A stretch of DNA of 64,000 bases from Macrosoma leucophasiata (GCA_036365455.1 JAWQUS010000023.1:6634001-6698000), one strand, 5' to 3'. Numbered from the stretch's first letter, positions 10,056 through 28,921 are shown. Numbers and translations: made by a program. Notes: generated by a model not told the origin, from the sequence alone.

Positions 10056-12189
10056 TATGGGTAGTACCTATTGTGTAGGTAGACACTTTTACACCTTCCT
10101 CAGCTACCTCTGCCTAACCCTTCGGCGAATTACGGCTGTGATGTTATGCGTAAAAACAATACCACGGATGTAAATTAAATATAGATAGGTACCTACTTAC
10201 CAACGTTCCATAATAAGAGTGTACAAGAACGTTCGTTTTATTTTAAATTATGCAGGCAGCAAGCAAGATTGCATTGCCTGATTTTTTTTACAGTATCCTG
10301 TGTAAGTATGACATGTATTTAGGTTCAGTCACCCTTAGTCTTAGCATGTAGGTAGGTACACTCAAACTAGTTTTTATACTCACCGGCTTTTATATCACTC
10401 ATCTTCATTATCTTATTTTATAAGAGTAACTAAGCTCAGTAGGTAAAAATAGGTAAGTAGGTATTAGAGGTACATATTATGTAAAGGAAGTGCGTTTCAA
10501 TATACATAAGTACGGTATAATTTTTTTGTAGCTGCTTATGTTTTACTAGTGGTAGCTGCTCGAATCTGCTCGATTGAATTGTACTCTATACCCACAATGG
10601 GATATTTTGAGGGGAGGTTATCATATTACAAGAAACCTTACTTATAGCTTAGGTACTCTTTTTACTAAATAGATAGCTTACTTGTTTTATGAAGCGTTTT
10701 TAATATGTGACTGTCAAAGGGAGTTTTTAAATACAACAATTAAAAACGACTTCTAGGAAATATTTACAAACTATTGTCGTAATGATGTAGGTATTGCAAC
10801 CAATACTAGGTATTAATAGTTAAATATAAAAATTAAGAACTTAAAAAATGTCGTGGTTGAACGCACATAAACGTTTGGTACAAATACAAATGTTGGTATT
10901 TTTTATGAGCTGTATGTGTAAAATATTACTGCCTCATACCCTACATTTCGTACCTCATCTATTTATAAAATGATAATTTAAAAAAAATGGTAGGTGTATT
11001 TAACGTATACGTGATGTGAATATGACCACAATAATTTGTATTAATGGACTCCGTTCATTTTTATAATCACACTTTCTGTAGTTTAAACTGTCGGTAGTCC
11101 AAGGATTAATCCGGGATCTTAGGGTAGAGAATATGTTGCTTATGTTTAGCAGTAGGGATGTTATGGAGCTTCGTACCTAACCGTAACTGAAAGTACCTAC
11201 CGGATATCCGAAATATTTTTCTATCTGTAACCGTGTAATCGAATCCGAAATATAAATAAGTAACGGATAAAATCGTATACCTATCAGAGTAGATATACGA
11301 TTAAAATCGTATAGTATAGACCAAATCAGAGAATAGTTTATTTATTTATTCCGTGGACCAAATAACGCATACGCATCAGCTTTCAATTTTAAATAAAGAT
11401 GAACTGTTCTAGGTCGAGATGGCGGTATCGTTTATATTTATTTTAAGATAATTAATGCTTTTTAATTGAAATAAATATCTAGTACCTAATAGACATTTTT
11501 GCACAAAAAGATGTTAATCGAGACAAGAAACAAGTGATGATACAACACAAAATGAAATAACGATTTAGGTAGATACCTACGTAATATATTCCAAGATTGG
11601 TCTAATCAATGACTAACTTTCAATAATCTTACTTGTACTTTGTGTTGTACGGTAACTGTAATCAATCAATAATAGCGGTCCCAAAACACCCAAATCTAAC
11701 AAAACATATTGTTTTTTTCTTTTGCTACGACATAGAGAAGTTATTGCAGTGGCTTGTGAATCTTGTGATCTGTTGCTAATAGGACAGTATCAGACTCAGA
11801 GCAGTGCCTCGTATGCCACAGTCATAGAGCTTATTTTTGAGAATTTCATGACTTACGCAGTCAAAAGCCTTACTTAGTTAGATCCTAGAATAATGCACAG
11901 ACTGGTGTATTATTGTCCATATTAGTTATTACTTCAGCTAAAAAATTGTAAATGACTTTATTTATAGAAATATCTTTTCTTAACCTGTCTGAGCTTCATT
12001 TATAATATTAAAATTCTCCATAAAATTATAAAGAGTTTCATAAATAATATTTTCCAAAATCTTTGATAATACGGGCACCAGAGCTATGGGCCTATAGCAG
12101 GACATATTCTCTCCGTCTTGTTTTTAAACAAAGGTTTTATGGGTTTTATAATAGTTCTTTTTAAATTTAGGTATATTTTGTAAATTTAT

Positions 12190-12465
12190 AGATAATTAAT
12201 ATGTATGTATCTTCACGCCAGGTCCCTAACGGGGTAGGCAGAGAGTGTAGAGCGCCAGATATCCCGGTCCTGACATACCTCTCGTGCCTCATCTACCTTC
12301 ATCATTCTCTTCATACATGCGTGCCGATTCCTAAGACTTTTGACAGCACAATCAGACAGAACTGGACCTATTTGGTAATGGTAGGTCGGCTTTGGTCTTC
12401 CTGGGCCTCTGCAACCATCCACATTCGCATTGTATATCTGTTTTGTAATTCGCTCATTCGACATT
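12190..12465 (-). pseudogene. Non-LTR element C-terminal fragment
   Basis: The minus strand encodes a fragment with RITKQIYNANVDG, RGPGRPKPTYHYQI and RHACMKRMMKVDEAREVCQD. This pattern (RGRGRP-like turn, then an RRACM / VDEA / VCxD series) is frequent in lepidopteran retroelement polyproteins. A shorter homologous piece on the same strand lies at 56740-56865. No other coding part remains. Confidence 0.55.
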
Positions 12466-14837
12466 CTTTCTATATGCCCGAATCATCGGAGTATCCTTTT
12501 TTTCATTTTTACACAGATGCTATCATTCACACAAAGCCTCTTTCTTCTCTCTCCCTTCACATCTTCATTACGAACGCGATCGGTGAGCGATACACCGCAG
12601 ATCTTGCGCAAATAATTAATATAATAAAATATATTTATAGATATATAATTTATTTATTTTGTAAATCAATTTGTATTCCTACGAGATGAATTGAAAATTG
12701 GTTCTGTCTTGTGTAATAAACATGTAGGGAACAAGCAGTTCGTTCATTACAGTTCCTATAATTATGTTCGAGTTATTATAAGTGAGATCTTTTCAATAGG
12801 ACAATGTTCGGTGATGATATCATTGAAGCGTAACTACAATCGTGACGATCGCATCAATTACACGATTATGAAGTCAACAGGAAGTTATGGCCAGGAAAAA
12901 AAAATCATGATCTTTTCTCAGTAACTTTCCCGGAACACGACGTAGGCAGGTACTTAGTAGGTAGGTATTTATGTGAAGTCGGCCTGCAGCATACTTAGAT
13001 TATAGTATACTAGCCTGCAGTCGGTTCGATTTTCCATCAGATATCTAGTTTAAAACTTAGTAATGAACAGTGGTCATAGAATAGATGTCTTCCCAAACTG
13101 TGCGCCGTGATGCCCTGGGGCGTCGCAGCATCGTTCTAAGGGTGTCGTGTGTGTGTATTTATAATACTCATATCTTTTTTGTTATCTTTAGGCTTATTTC
13201 GATTTTGTTCTTATGTTCTAACGAAAAATACAAATACAGTTTCTCTGGTAACCTTTTATTATTAGGCTAGTAGATACTTAGTATTTGACATCTCATGGCA
13301 TCAACGAGACAACCACAGCACTTAACACGTTCGTTTTCTTTAGACTGTGACCACAGTATATACCTAGTACTGTGACACAACGCAGCTTCGATGTTGTATG
13401 GTTACTGTTCTCTTTGTAATTTGTCAACAAAAAGCAAATAAAGTTATAGCTACGAGTACCTAATAAATAGGTATAATAATTAAACATTTGCATAAGTGCA
13501 CAAATACATAAATAAAAAGATTAACGTTTACTCGAAATAAAACCAAAACATAAGTAACCAAACGATTTTAAGTTTGGTGTTGTCGAACAAACACGACCTC
13601 AGTTTCTTGTAATTCCATTATTGTGCAAACTCCTTGATAATCACTTAGCAAACCGCTGCTAATAGTCGACAACGAATTTATTTTAATCACGACCACGGCA
13701 TTAACTTCGGAGTTCAATGGTCATCTTCAAATCCTGATATTACTATTTTTTTGATCAAAGGTAATTAAATTAAGTACCCTACCCAGATACCTTTAATGAC
13801 TAAAGCTATCTGGCTAACTACTAAAGTTTAGTTCGTGCACTGTATGATTACCTACCTACCCACTATGATGGCTGCATTCAACTCGAGTGGGTACCTACTA
13901 TAGGTAGGTAGGTACTCACTCAGCATTTACTTAGTTATTTTTTTTATGTCATGCAGTGACAAACATACACGGTTTACATTGATGGTGCCTAAGTATTACT
14001 GTAGCCTATAAACATCGTCCTACATGAAACCAGAAGTTTCAAAGGTTTCAAAGTAGGTGTATTGCCTACATGCAACTAAGTTCAACTGACAAAGGAAACC
14101 CTCCATTTCTTTCCTTTTCCTCAACTCTGTCTTACTTGAAAGAGAAAAAGAGACTCTACTGATATACTTTTCCATATTCTTTTTTGGTAGTGATTTTGTG
14201 GATGATAAGTGATTCATATTTTTTATTACATTTATGTACCTAAATTATCAGTTTATGTCTATTGTTCCGTTTATTTTTCTAATATATAACATGATACGTC
14301 ATTCATTTGATTTTTTTTAAATACTGTACATACATCGACGACACAACGCAGCTTATCGTCGATGTGTACATATGACTTTAGAACTTTAAACTTGAGTGGA
14401 ACTTTTAAGGCTTAATTTTTTTCACAGACGTGTCGAAACTACTGCTTTGCTTTTCGGATGCCCACATTTACTGAGTAAAAAAATAAACTAAATTAATAGT
14501 TTCACTTTAGAAGTCTGCGTCAATGGCTTGGCTGCAGTGATAATAACAAGATGCCACACATGTTATAATGTTTCATTCACACATACCTACCGCTTTTTTT
14601 AACATCCTGCGCAGATGTTAACTTACTAACACAATAACCAATTAAACTGCAATGTATGACCCTGGTTCACTGGTTCTCAAGTCACGTACGGTGATGGTTC
14701 AATATGACATGACGTAGGCTCTTACATGAACAAGTAGATATCTAAACATTAATCGTTTTTTAATGTTGTCCTTATAGTTATCGTCGGCAAGGTTGTCTCT
14801 ATCTACATACAGCTCTAGGTTATTGGCTGGTGAATCG

Positions 14838-15168
14838 TAAGACCGCATAGAGCAACACGGGCCACCGGCCGCGGCGGACTGGAGGGGAGTAGCCATAGCG
14901 TTTATTACCGATGCAAAACAGTCTGTAATTTTTAGCGGGGGGAAATGCGTGCTACTCACACGCACACTATAAAAATCGTTTATTACTATGAAACTCACGT
15001 CTTGACTTTAACAAAATACAGAGACAATTTCACGCACACATTTAAACATCTAGGCGACATGTATAGGCCCATTTATCTGGCCATATATCTATCTGGCTTG
15101 TACTTTGACAGAGGGAAAAGGCTGCGTATGGCTACTCCCCTCCGGTGTTGCTCTATGTAAGACCGTAA
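14838..15168. repeat. Inverted-repeat element with GGAGGGGAGTAGCCAT arms
   Basis: The left arm contains AAGACCGCATAGAGCAACAC and GGAGGGGAGTAGCCATA. The right arm at 15126-15168 is its inverse (TATGGCTACTCCCCTCC, then GTGTTGCTCTATGTAAGACC). The left arm carries an extra GC-rich piece between the two words. It is a probable foldback or MITE; flanking duplications are not clear. Confidence 0.55.
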
Positions 15169-15639
15169 CCTAGGTAGGTATTATAGAAAAATGTTTTTGG
15201 AACAAAGTTCTTTAACGCGGCTTGCAGTACGAATCGTAATGGCGACTCGTCAAAATAAATACTCCCCATTTTTAAATATGTTAATGAGTGCATAACCTTT
15301 CTTTCTCCTCTTTCTTTTGTATCTTACATCTCCACCTGTGTCCCCCTCTCCTATATGAGCAAATTCTCTGTCTCTAGTACCCCGCATGGCCTCCAAAGCC
15401 CGCATGTCCTAAGCAATTGCTTAATTTGCGTACCTATACCTAGGCTAATCCGGCACTGCCTGCACCATATCCACAGTTCACAAGTTACAATGACGGAGTC
15501 CCAATGTGCGTGAGCTTATTGACATTGTCTGTGCATAATTCCTAACATAAAAGATTAAAAGAGAAAAAAATATGAAAGCCGCGAAGTAAACAGTTAGAAC
15601 ATGTACCTAATCTACCTATAAACATATTCCTAGTACTAC

Positions 15640-15905
15640 GCTGGTGTCCTGGGTTCGATGACCGGATCGGGCGATATTAGAGATAACGATACTGTAAAAT
15701 CTTTTATCTGTAGTTCTATTGGGATTTTTTCATTTCCTGGAAGTTTCCCAGTACCGCGAAGTTTGGTAATGTGCCCGGAGATGTCAATAGACTCGCCACC
15801 CGTTACATGGGCCAAAACGTAATCGTGCGTGTTTGCATGTATGATTTAATGCATGCATTTACCACTGCCTACCCCTTCGGGGATTACAGGCGTGAAGTTA
15901 GTTTA
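15640..15905 (+). repeat. Family B SINE-like repeat
   Basis: Begins with a B-box-like CTGGGTTCGATGACC, contains GGAAGTTTCCCAGTA, GTTACATGGGCCAAAACGTA and GTGTTTGCATGTATG, and ends TTCGGGGATTACAGGCGTGA. Partial or interrupted copies lie at 21845-21960, 47975-48090 and 56640-57090. The tRNA-like start suggests a SINE. Confidence 0.6.
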
Positions 15906-15907
15906 GT

Positions 15908-15967
15908 TAGGAAAGGTATGTTTAAATGTTTAATTGATAGAGTTAAACATTTAAACAAACCTTTCCT
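15908..15967. repeat. Palindrome directly after the family B repeat
   Basis: AGGAAAGGTATGTTTAAATG pairs with the inverse CATTTAAACAAACCTTTCCT about 20 bp later, giving a strong hairpin. Confidence 0.6.
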
Positions 15968-16743
15968 AAGTAGGTAGTTAATTATTAACGACCATGGTCA
16001 TGACTTCATTTAATACAAAAGCTAACCCAATCGCTTTTTAAACTTCCGTAGTCTCGTGCAGACTTACCTATGTGATCACAGGTTGCAGATCTCCCTCTGT
16101 ACTTTACTAAGTACATACCTAATCCTTCTGTTATAGACAATATCCTTGATACTTAAATAATTTTTGTGGACTAGCCCAGCTTTTTTATTCACAGACGTGA
16201 TAAACTCTTTCTTAACTTTGAGAAACATGATTTTCGGTAAGTGTAAAGTGTATTTTGAGTGTGAGATAGGAGTTTTAAACGACTGTGAAACACAATCGTA
16301 GGTTAAAGTTATGTTATTAAAGTTTTTTACGGATTTATTACTTGTTTACGGGGCTACAAAGTACACCCCGTAGCCATCACCGTACACCAAGTAGACCTGT
16401 AAACAAGTGCTTCCTAAAGTAAGGTTTCTGACACGTTCGTAGGTGAACTGGATTTCGGTGATTTATTTATCCATTTATTTCAGGCAACAAAAATTATTAA
16501 AATTAAACAATAGGCCCATAAAAATACATGTAGGTACCCTATAAACTAACATATTTACATAGTAATTTAAATTACCTACACATAAAATTACATATTTTTT
16601 AGGGAGAGGGGAGAGGCTTGAGCCACTTAGCACCCGCCTACCACTGTTGTTGTACAACCATAGATATAATTTAAAAAGCGCCATCCAATCACATAATTAC
16701 TTATTTTTTTAAATAATCAACATTCTCTGCAGACGCAAACGTC

Positions 16744-23747
<7,004 letters not shown>

Positions 23748-23797
23748 CTTAAGTGATATGCACAATCTTTATACAATAGAATTATGTATCAACTATT

Positions 23798-23803
23798 AAT
23801 AAA
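23798..23803 (+). terminator. GALE: GALE poly(A) signal
   Basis: AATAAA 51 nt after the GALE stop codon is the first on this strand and probably sets the 3' end. Confidence 0.65.
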
Positions 23804-23984
23804 TAAGTCTTCTATTTATTTACGTTGTTTTATTTAATTAAAAGAATACTCATGCCATTCATTAAAAAAATATTATTTATTAGCAATGTTTACGAAATAT
23901 GCACGTGTTGGATTAGATATTTATTGAATACATAATTTGATTTCAATAAATATGTTTTTTATGTAATTTCAAACGGTTCACATG

Positions 23985-24345
23985 GAGGTTAAGTGATGAC
24001 TGCAGCCTACAGACATCTACTGTAGATGTCTGTAGTTAAAAAGCAGAAAGCAGAAGCGTTACCATCCCTGGGACCTAAGTTGTTATGTCTCTGTCAAAGT
24101 TATTACGGAGCCATACATTACCTACCATCTAACCCGAACACGATAGTGCTGAACACGAATTATTCCCAGTTGCCCCCGCGGCGATTGCCTCCGGAGGCAA
24201 ATGGGACAAAATTTAACAGTTGCCACCGGAGGCAACTGGGAATGATTGCCCCCACTACAGTTTCTTTGTACATTGCTTTCTCCATCGAAGAGAATACCAC
24301 TTGCTGGCAGATAGATTAGGTAATGCGGTGGTGCCTACACTCTCG
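23985..24345 (-). repeat. Family A repeat interrupted by a GGAGGCAA inverted repeat
   Basis: Family A words (GTGATGACTGCAGCC, GTTATGTCTCTGTC, GATAGTGCTGAACACG) stop at about 24157 and resume near 24305 with GGCAGATAGATTAGGTAATG. Between them is an element with CCCAGTTGCCCCCGCGGCGA, GCCTCCGGAGGCAA and the inverse TTGCCACCGGAGGCAACTGG. The same terminal sequence occurs inverted at 30750-30785. This lies in the gap between the GALE and METTL4 3' ends. Confidence 0.6.
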
Positions 24346-24625
24346 AACTTGCTTGCCTTGCGTTGACTATGCATTGCAAACGCGCTGTTCCCAAGTGGAC
24401 CACGCGCTGCCCGCGAGTGGTTCACGCGCCGTTCACCCGTGGACCACCCGTAGACAACGAGTGGAAGCCGTAAAACGAGGCGGTGCTGATCGGGTCTCGG
24501 GTGGCTCTAGTAAGCTATGACCTTAAAAATAATATAACTAATATAATCCATTCTTACCTTCAGATATTTATTAGCTACAACATTAGCTTTGTTGGAATCA
24601 AAACTCATATAACATTTATATATTT

Positions 24626-24631
24626 TTTATT
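24626..24631 (-). terminator. METTL4: AATAAA overlapping the METTL4 stop codon
   Basis: On the minus strand the end reads ACG TAA TAAAAA, so an AATAAA hexamer begins inside the stop codon. Cleavage from it would leave a very short 3' UTR; a later signal may be used instead. Confidence 0.35.
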
Positions 24632-24766
24632 ACGTCTCTTCATACAGTGAGATATGTTGCCACTTCAATGGTTCATATCCTAGGCTTGTTGTGTTAGGGA
24701 GGAGATATCTGGAAAATAATTCTACGATGCTGGGGTCATCTTTACAGATGTATCTTTTTAATAAAT
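24630..24766 (-). CDS. METTL4: METTL4 exon 5 (terminal)
   Basis: Acceptor ATTGTTTCAG. Encodes DLLKRYI, VELFSRYLLPNTTSLGYE and LKWQHIS, matching the family's C-terminus, to TAA at 24632-24630. Confidence 0.92.
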
Positions 24767-27700
24767 CTGAAACAATGCATTTTGAGGCGTATAAGGCAAG
24801 TATAAAGCTATTTTTGAGACTCTCTGTCAATTTGCTCACTAAGTAGTAGAGAACACTAGGCTTTCGCGGCAGATATATTAGGTAGTAATGCCTACGCCCT
24901 CGAGTTCCTACACTGGAACTGTAAAATTATCATTTTTGTGCTCATTTCTGGTGACTCTCTTCTATTTAGTTTCTCTCTCCTATAGAGTTCAGTTTATCGA
25001 TAGACCATTATACATTTATCCTTACCTATTAACGGTGGTTTATGTGAATGCAAAGCACTCGGCACACTTGCAATAACCTGGTCGCACGGGACATCTTCCA
25101 CATTGCCAATCTTACCCAAAATTATCCTCTCATATGGTTGCTTCTTACAACCAGCACTGAATTCACACAGTGGCTCCATATCCACTGTCACTTTCAACCA
25201 ATACCAAGTGGTTAGGTAGTCCACGCCCCATTTTGGGAATATCAGTTCTGTAACAGCCTCAATATTACTCGGGGCATTAGTACACCAAACAGCAACAAGG
25301 CAGTTGTCAGAGACCATATCTTTGATGGGCAGGGAAGCTATGTCTTCGTTGTACATCATTGAGTAACTGGAAAATAAAAATAGCGATGTGGATGTCGATA
25401 GTTTGCCATTTGCAAGGGGGGACAGGGGCGGTCCGCCACGGGCCTGCAGTTCTAGGAGCCTCCAAAGATCGACTGGTCGCTGGGAATCATGACAGATTTG
25501 TAGGTAGAGCTTACGGAGGGAAATGTCGTTTTTTTTGCTTGCGCGTTCTTCTTGATCTGTTATTAAGAATCTACCGTATCAACCATTCGAGTGGAGGGGG
25601 GGGGGGGCAAAAAGTGCGTGGGCTGGCCTGCTCTCTAATTTTACCCCATGATATTTTTTTTGCTCGTGCGTCAGGCTATTGGGCCTCCATATGCCGCGCC
25701 GGGCTCCTGTTGACCTTAGTCCGCCACTAGTAATTTGACTTAAGATAAGACGTATAAATAGACCCTTAAATACTATTACTTCATTATTTTACACGCTGTA
25801 TTAAGTTACACTCATTTCATCAAAAAGCTTACCCCCTTATTCTTAAACGTACATTACATAGGTTTTAGCTATAGAATGCTTTGTGTTTGTCAGATGCATT
25901 GTCAAATGTGCAGGATAGAAAAAGACAAAGGAGAGATTAGCAACACTTTAGCTAAAATACGTTTATGAATATGGGGGTTAAGGTTTTGTAGTAATGATGG
26001 GGTTCGGCGAAAGGTAGATCTGGCATTCTCATTTGGGGAGAAGCTTCATTTATCATCATTGAAGGAATTGAAAAATTTTTGTGATTATTATGTTTTAACC
26101 TAAGTAGTTTAAATTCTAATTTTTAATTTACTATTAATATATGATTTTCCTTTTACTATATTCACTCTAGGTATTTTATATATTTCTTGACGTTTTGAAA
26201 GTATCTGTAAAGATCTATTCGAAATAAAAATATTTTCTATTCTATTTCTATTCTATTCTATTCTTCGTTCAGAAGTTACGTTTGGGGAGGATTTGACTCA
26301 GCTGAGGGCAAGTGAAGAACAAATCTCTAAGATTGATTATTTGTTGTAGATTTAGGATAGATTGATTTTTTACTCCTTTAGTGATTATGATTATGGCAGA
26401 GTATTCAATTCGCTACTTGAATTATAACATCTGATATTGTTCGAAAGGTCGAACCAAAAAGTCCTCATCAAATAACAAACATACCTACCTACCTTAGTTT
26501 ATCATTGGTATTTTTCAATCTCCTTATATATTTATTCCACCATGGTGGATCAGCTATTACTATGTCAAATTGATGGCCTGCTAGTTTTGAACATTGCTCT
26601 TTAACGTCACCACAAAAAAATCTGAAACAACATTTAACATAAAAGTTCACTAAAAGTACAACTTCATCATAGATATTTTCGTTAAATGTGATGATACTGC
26701 AGCCAACGTAGCTCATGGGAGATGGGAGTAGGCACCACCGCATTACCTAATAAAAATGCCGCTAAATGGTAATGTTCAGCACTATTGTGTTCCGGTCAGG
26801 TGGTAATGTACAGCCCTGTAATTTCCGACAGAGGCATAACACCTTAGGCCTCAGGTGTGGCAACGCATCTGCATTTGACCTTCGTCTTTGTGTAAGTGTC
26901 TATAGGCTGCAGTCATCACTTAACATCAATGTGAACTGCATGATTAGAATGCCACTTCCATTACAAAAAATATGTACATTAAAAATATGTAACATTTTAA
27001 TGCCATTCATATTAACGCGCAAAGTATTCCTGCTCATTTCTCGGATATGTCAACATCTTTCGCCAACCAGAATATACATACCATTCTTGATTCAGAATCA
27101 TGACTGAAGCCCACTCTCCCTTCAACATATTATGCGTCACCAGGTTTTCATTTGAATCGGAACGATCGTACAGATCGCGGAGGAGATTTTTGAGCGTGTG
27201 TTAGATTTCTTTTTACAATATGGATGTGGCAATTCATATAAAAAAAAACTCCACACCCATTACAACTCATGCACAAATCCATTAGTGGGTGACAGGGTCA
27301 TCTCATCAAGCCTTAAATTTTAACATTAATATTCAACTAAGTAGTTGTTCCCCACTGCTTCATACATATTTATAAATTATTTCTTTGTTGGATTAGAGCT
27401 GGGAACAGGACTGGCCTGAACTAGGCATATGGTGACATTAATCTTACCTTGAGTTTGGTGGTATCAGAAAACAATTGTCTTCTAGTGTACACTGTACAGC
27501 TACATCTGAGTTATTGCCACCCGACTTGCCCAGATGATCAAACAAAGTTGATTCAAATAAATTCTGCGATAACTCTCGGACATTACTAGTTTCTAATAAG
27601 TCATAATGTTTAAACTCCATTTTAATTTCTAATGGAATATTTTTAATAATGTTTTGATAAATTCTTTTCACTAACATTGTCTGAAAAATACAAATATTAT

Positions 27701-28072
27701 GTTTATATTTTTTTAGTATATTTAATATCATAATTATGACACGGTAAATCAATGCATAAATATTTAAAATTTTATTACAGTACTTACATGCTCAGTATAA
27801 ATTTATGTAATTTTTTTTTTAAATTCGTATGTTTTCAAATATTGCAAATATTAAAAAGGTTATTGACAAAGTGAAAGACAAATAATTACCTCTTCAACAA
27901 TATTGCCGAGTCTTCTTGGCCTCTTCTTGTTGTCACTTATTTTATTTTGATTTTTTATTGAGAATAATTTCGACATAAGAGACAGAGATTTGTCGTTAAT
28001 ATTATAAACATTACAAAAATATTTTCGGTGATCAAGTAAAATATAATTGTTACCCTTATAGAGGATACTCAT
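24630..28072 (-). CDS. METTL4: METTL4-type adenine N6-methyltransferase, five exons, 340 aa
   Basis: An MT-A70 family S-adenosylmethionine-dependent methyltransferase. Mammalian METTL4 methylates adenosine in U2 snRNA, and DNA 6mA activity has also been proposed. Exons in transcript order: 28072-27890, 27680-27448, 26621-26493, 25366-25026, 24766-24630. All introns are GT-AG and the 1023 nt stay in frame. The catalytic DPPW is at residues 163-166 (DIVIADPPWWNKY). Other family blocks: FLIPPNSRFF just before the domain, LVAVWCTNAPSN, YERIILGK, ALHSHKPPL, and a C-terminal ELFSRYL...GYEPLKWQH. It is shorter than human METTL4 mainly at the N-terminus, so an upstream start cannot be excluded. It converges with GALE. 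Two introns carry repeats. Confidence 0.92.
25026..25366 (-). CDS. METTL4: METTL4 exon 4
   Basis: Acceptor ATTTTCCAG, donor ATAG|GTAAGG. Encodes the central MT-A70 core, including VAVWCTN, YWLKVT, PYERIILGK and HSHKPPL. Confidence 0.92.
25411..25732. mobile_element. GGCGGTCCGCCACGGG element in METTL4 intron 3
   Basis: Shares GGGGCGGTCCGCCACGGGCC, CTCCAAAGATCGACTG and GTCGCTGGGAATCA with the complete 233-bp element at 43392-43624. It ends with the TIR CCTTAGTCCGCCACT; the left TIR is lost. Confidence 0.65.
25831..25981. mobile_element. Short MITE, ACCCCCTTATTC ends, copy 1
   Basis: TIRs TTACCCCCTTATTCTTAAAC and the inverse GTTTATGAATATGGGGGTTA bound about 150 bp. An inverted, diverged copy is at 60780-60926, with shared TTTAGCTAAA, AGCAACACTTTAGC and AAAGACAAAGGA words. 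Confidence 0.65.
26493..26621 (-). CDS. METTL4: METTL4 exon 3 (DPPW catalytic exon)
   Basis: Acceptor TTGTTTCAG, donor CTAAG|GTAGGT. Encodes FDIVIADPPWWNKY. DPPW is the adenine and SAM active-site motif of the family. Confidence 0.92.
26727..26970 (+). repeat. Family A dispersed repeat
   Basis: Forward copy in METTL4 intron 2: GTAGGCACCACCGCATTACC, GTGTTCCGGTCAGGTGGTAA, AACACCTTAGGCCTCAGG, GCTGCAGTCATCACTTAACA, ending in CCACTTCCATTACAAAAAA. Confidence 0.78.
27448..27680 (-). CDS. METTL4: METTL4 exon 2
   Basis: Acceptor TTTTTCAG, donor TCAAG|GTAAGA. Ends with FLIPPNS, the lead-in to the MT-A70 fold; the last codon is split after two bases. Confidence 0.88.
27890..28072 (-). CDS. METTL4: METTL4 exon 1
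   Basis: Sixty-one codons from ATG at 28072; donor GAAGAG|GTAATT, phase 0. N-terminal, Lys/Asn-rich and poorly conserved. Confidence 0.8.
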
Positions 28073-28410
28073 GTTTTAAAGTTATGTAAGGTAAGGAATG
28101 TATAAATTAGTCCTAAATTAAAACATTCGTTTTTATTGAAGTTCAGTGTCTTACAAAATCATTAACAATTCACTATATTTAGGAAGCGCTACAGTCGATA
28201 TTACTTTAAATTTAACAACAACGTCTAAATTCTGTAAAATAATAACATCACCAAGCAAAGAGTATAATACTATACTTCACCAAGTATATTACATCTTCTT
28301 TTTGCTTTTTGTTTACAAACTTTACAATAAACGTAGTGAATATTCTCTTTGCTTTACATGATAAAATTAGAATAGAAAACAAAATACCTAACCTAAATTA
28401 ACCAATTCCA
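28073..28410 (-). promoter_or_regulatory. METTL4 upstream region
   Basis: About 340 bp of AT-rich DNA between the METTL4 start codon and the palindromic MITE. No CpG-rich core or TATA box stands out. The promoter should be here or within the MITE; this is positional inference. Confidence 0.35.
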
Positions 28411-28418
28411 AAACAAAC

Positions 28419-28913
28419 TAGTGTTGTTGCAATAGTAATAGTCTATCGATAGTATTGTGAACTATCCGTAACTATCGTGACCTCGAAAAATAGTCGATAG
28501 CGCGATAGTACTATCGATACTATCGAAACTATCGATAGTAGCATAAAATATCGATAGTATATAAACTATAGATAAGCAATACTATTGCCAAAGATCAATA
28601 GTATCAATAGTATTGTTATAAACAATAGTCAATAAAGTCAATAGTATCGATAGCTTCGATAAAATCGATAGTTTCGATACTTTCGATAGTTTCGATACTT
28701 TCGATACTATTGACTTTATTGATTATTGTTTATAACAATACTATCGATACTATTGATCTTTGGCAATAGTATTGCTTATTTTTGACTATCGATACTATCG
28801 ATAGTATCGATAGTATTGCAGCATGTCGATATTTTCGATAGTACTATCGCGCTATCGACTGTTTTTCGAGGTCAACTATCGATAGCGCAACTATCGATAG
28901 TGTAGAAACACTG
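28419..28913. mobile_element. Palindromic hAT-like MITE full of TATCGATA motifs
   Basis: A 495-bp foldback element. Ends are TAGTGTTGTTGCA and, inverted, CAGTGTTTCTACA, of hAT type. The flanks AAACAAAC at 28411-28418 and 28914-28921 are a perfect 8-bp target duplication. The arms (to about 28645 and from about 28693) are nearly identical inverted copies; one 79-bp stretch differs at only two places. About a dozen ATCGAT cores occur, mostly as CTATCGATAG or TATCGATA, which match the DRE motif bound by DREF and BEAF-32 in Drosophila. No coding capacity. Confidence 0.85.
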
Positions 28914-28921
28914 AAACAAAC

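Larger units (their letters stand above)
8988..16732 (+). other. Probable GALE intron 1 / upstream region
   Basis: About 7.7 kb of AT-rich DNA with many TAGGTAGGTA tracts and no coding exon recognised. Repeat pieces listed separately lie at 9955, 12190, 14838, 15640 and 15908. Another degenerate ATATCCGAAAT-containing repeat is at 11150-11330, with a relative near 63650-63750. Short open frames here show no domain. Confidence 0.45.

Noticed and set aside
12201..12689. 162-residue plus-strand open frame
   Set aside because: Antisense to the retroelement fragment whose minus-strand frame has recognisable motifs; the plus frame is a shadow.
25359..25730. 123-residue plus-strand open frame
   Set aside because: Lies in METTL4 intron 3 and consists of a known repeat with a poly-G run.
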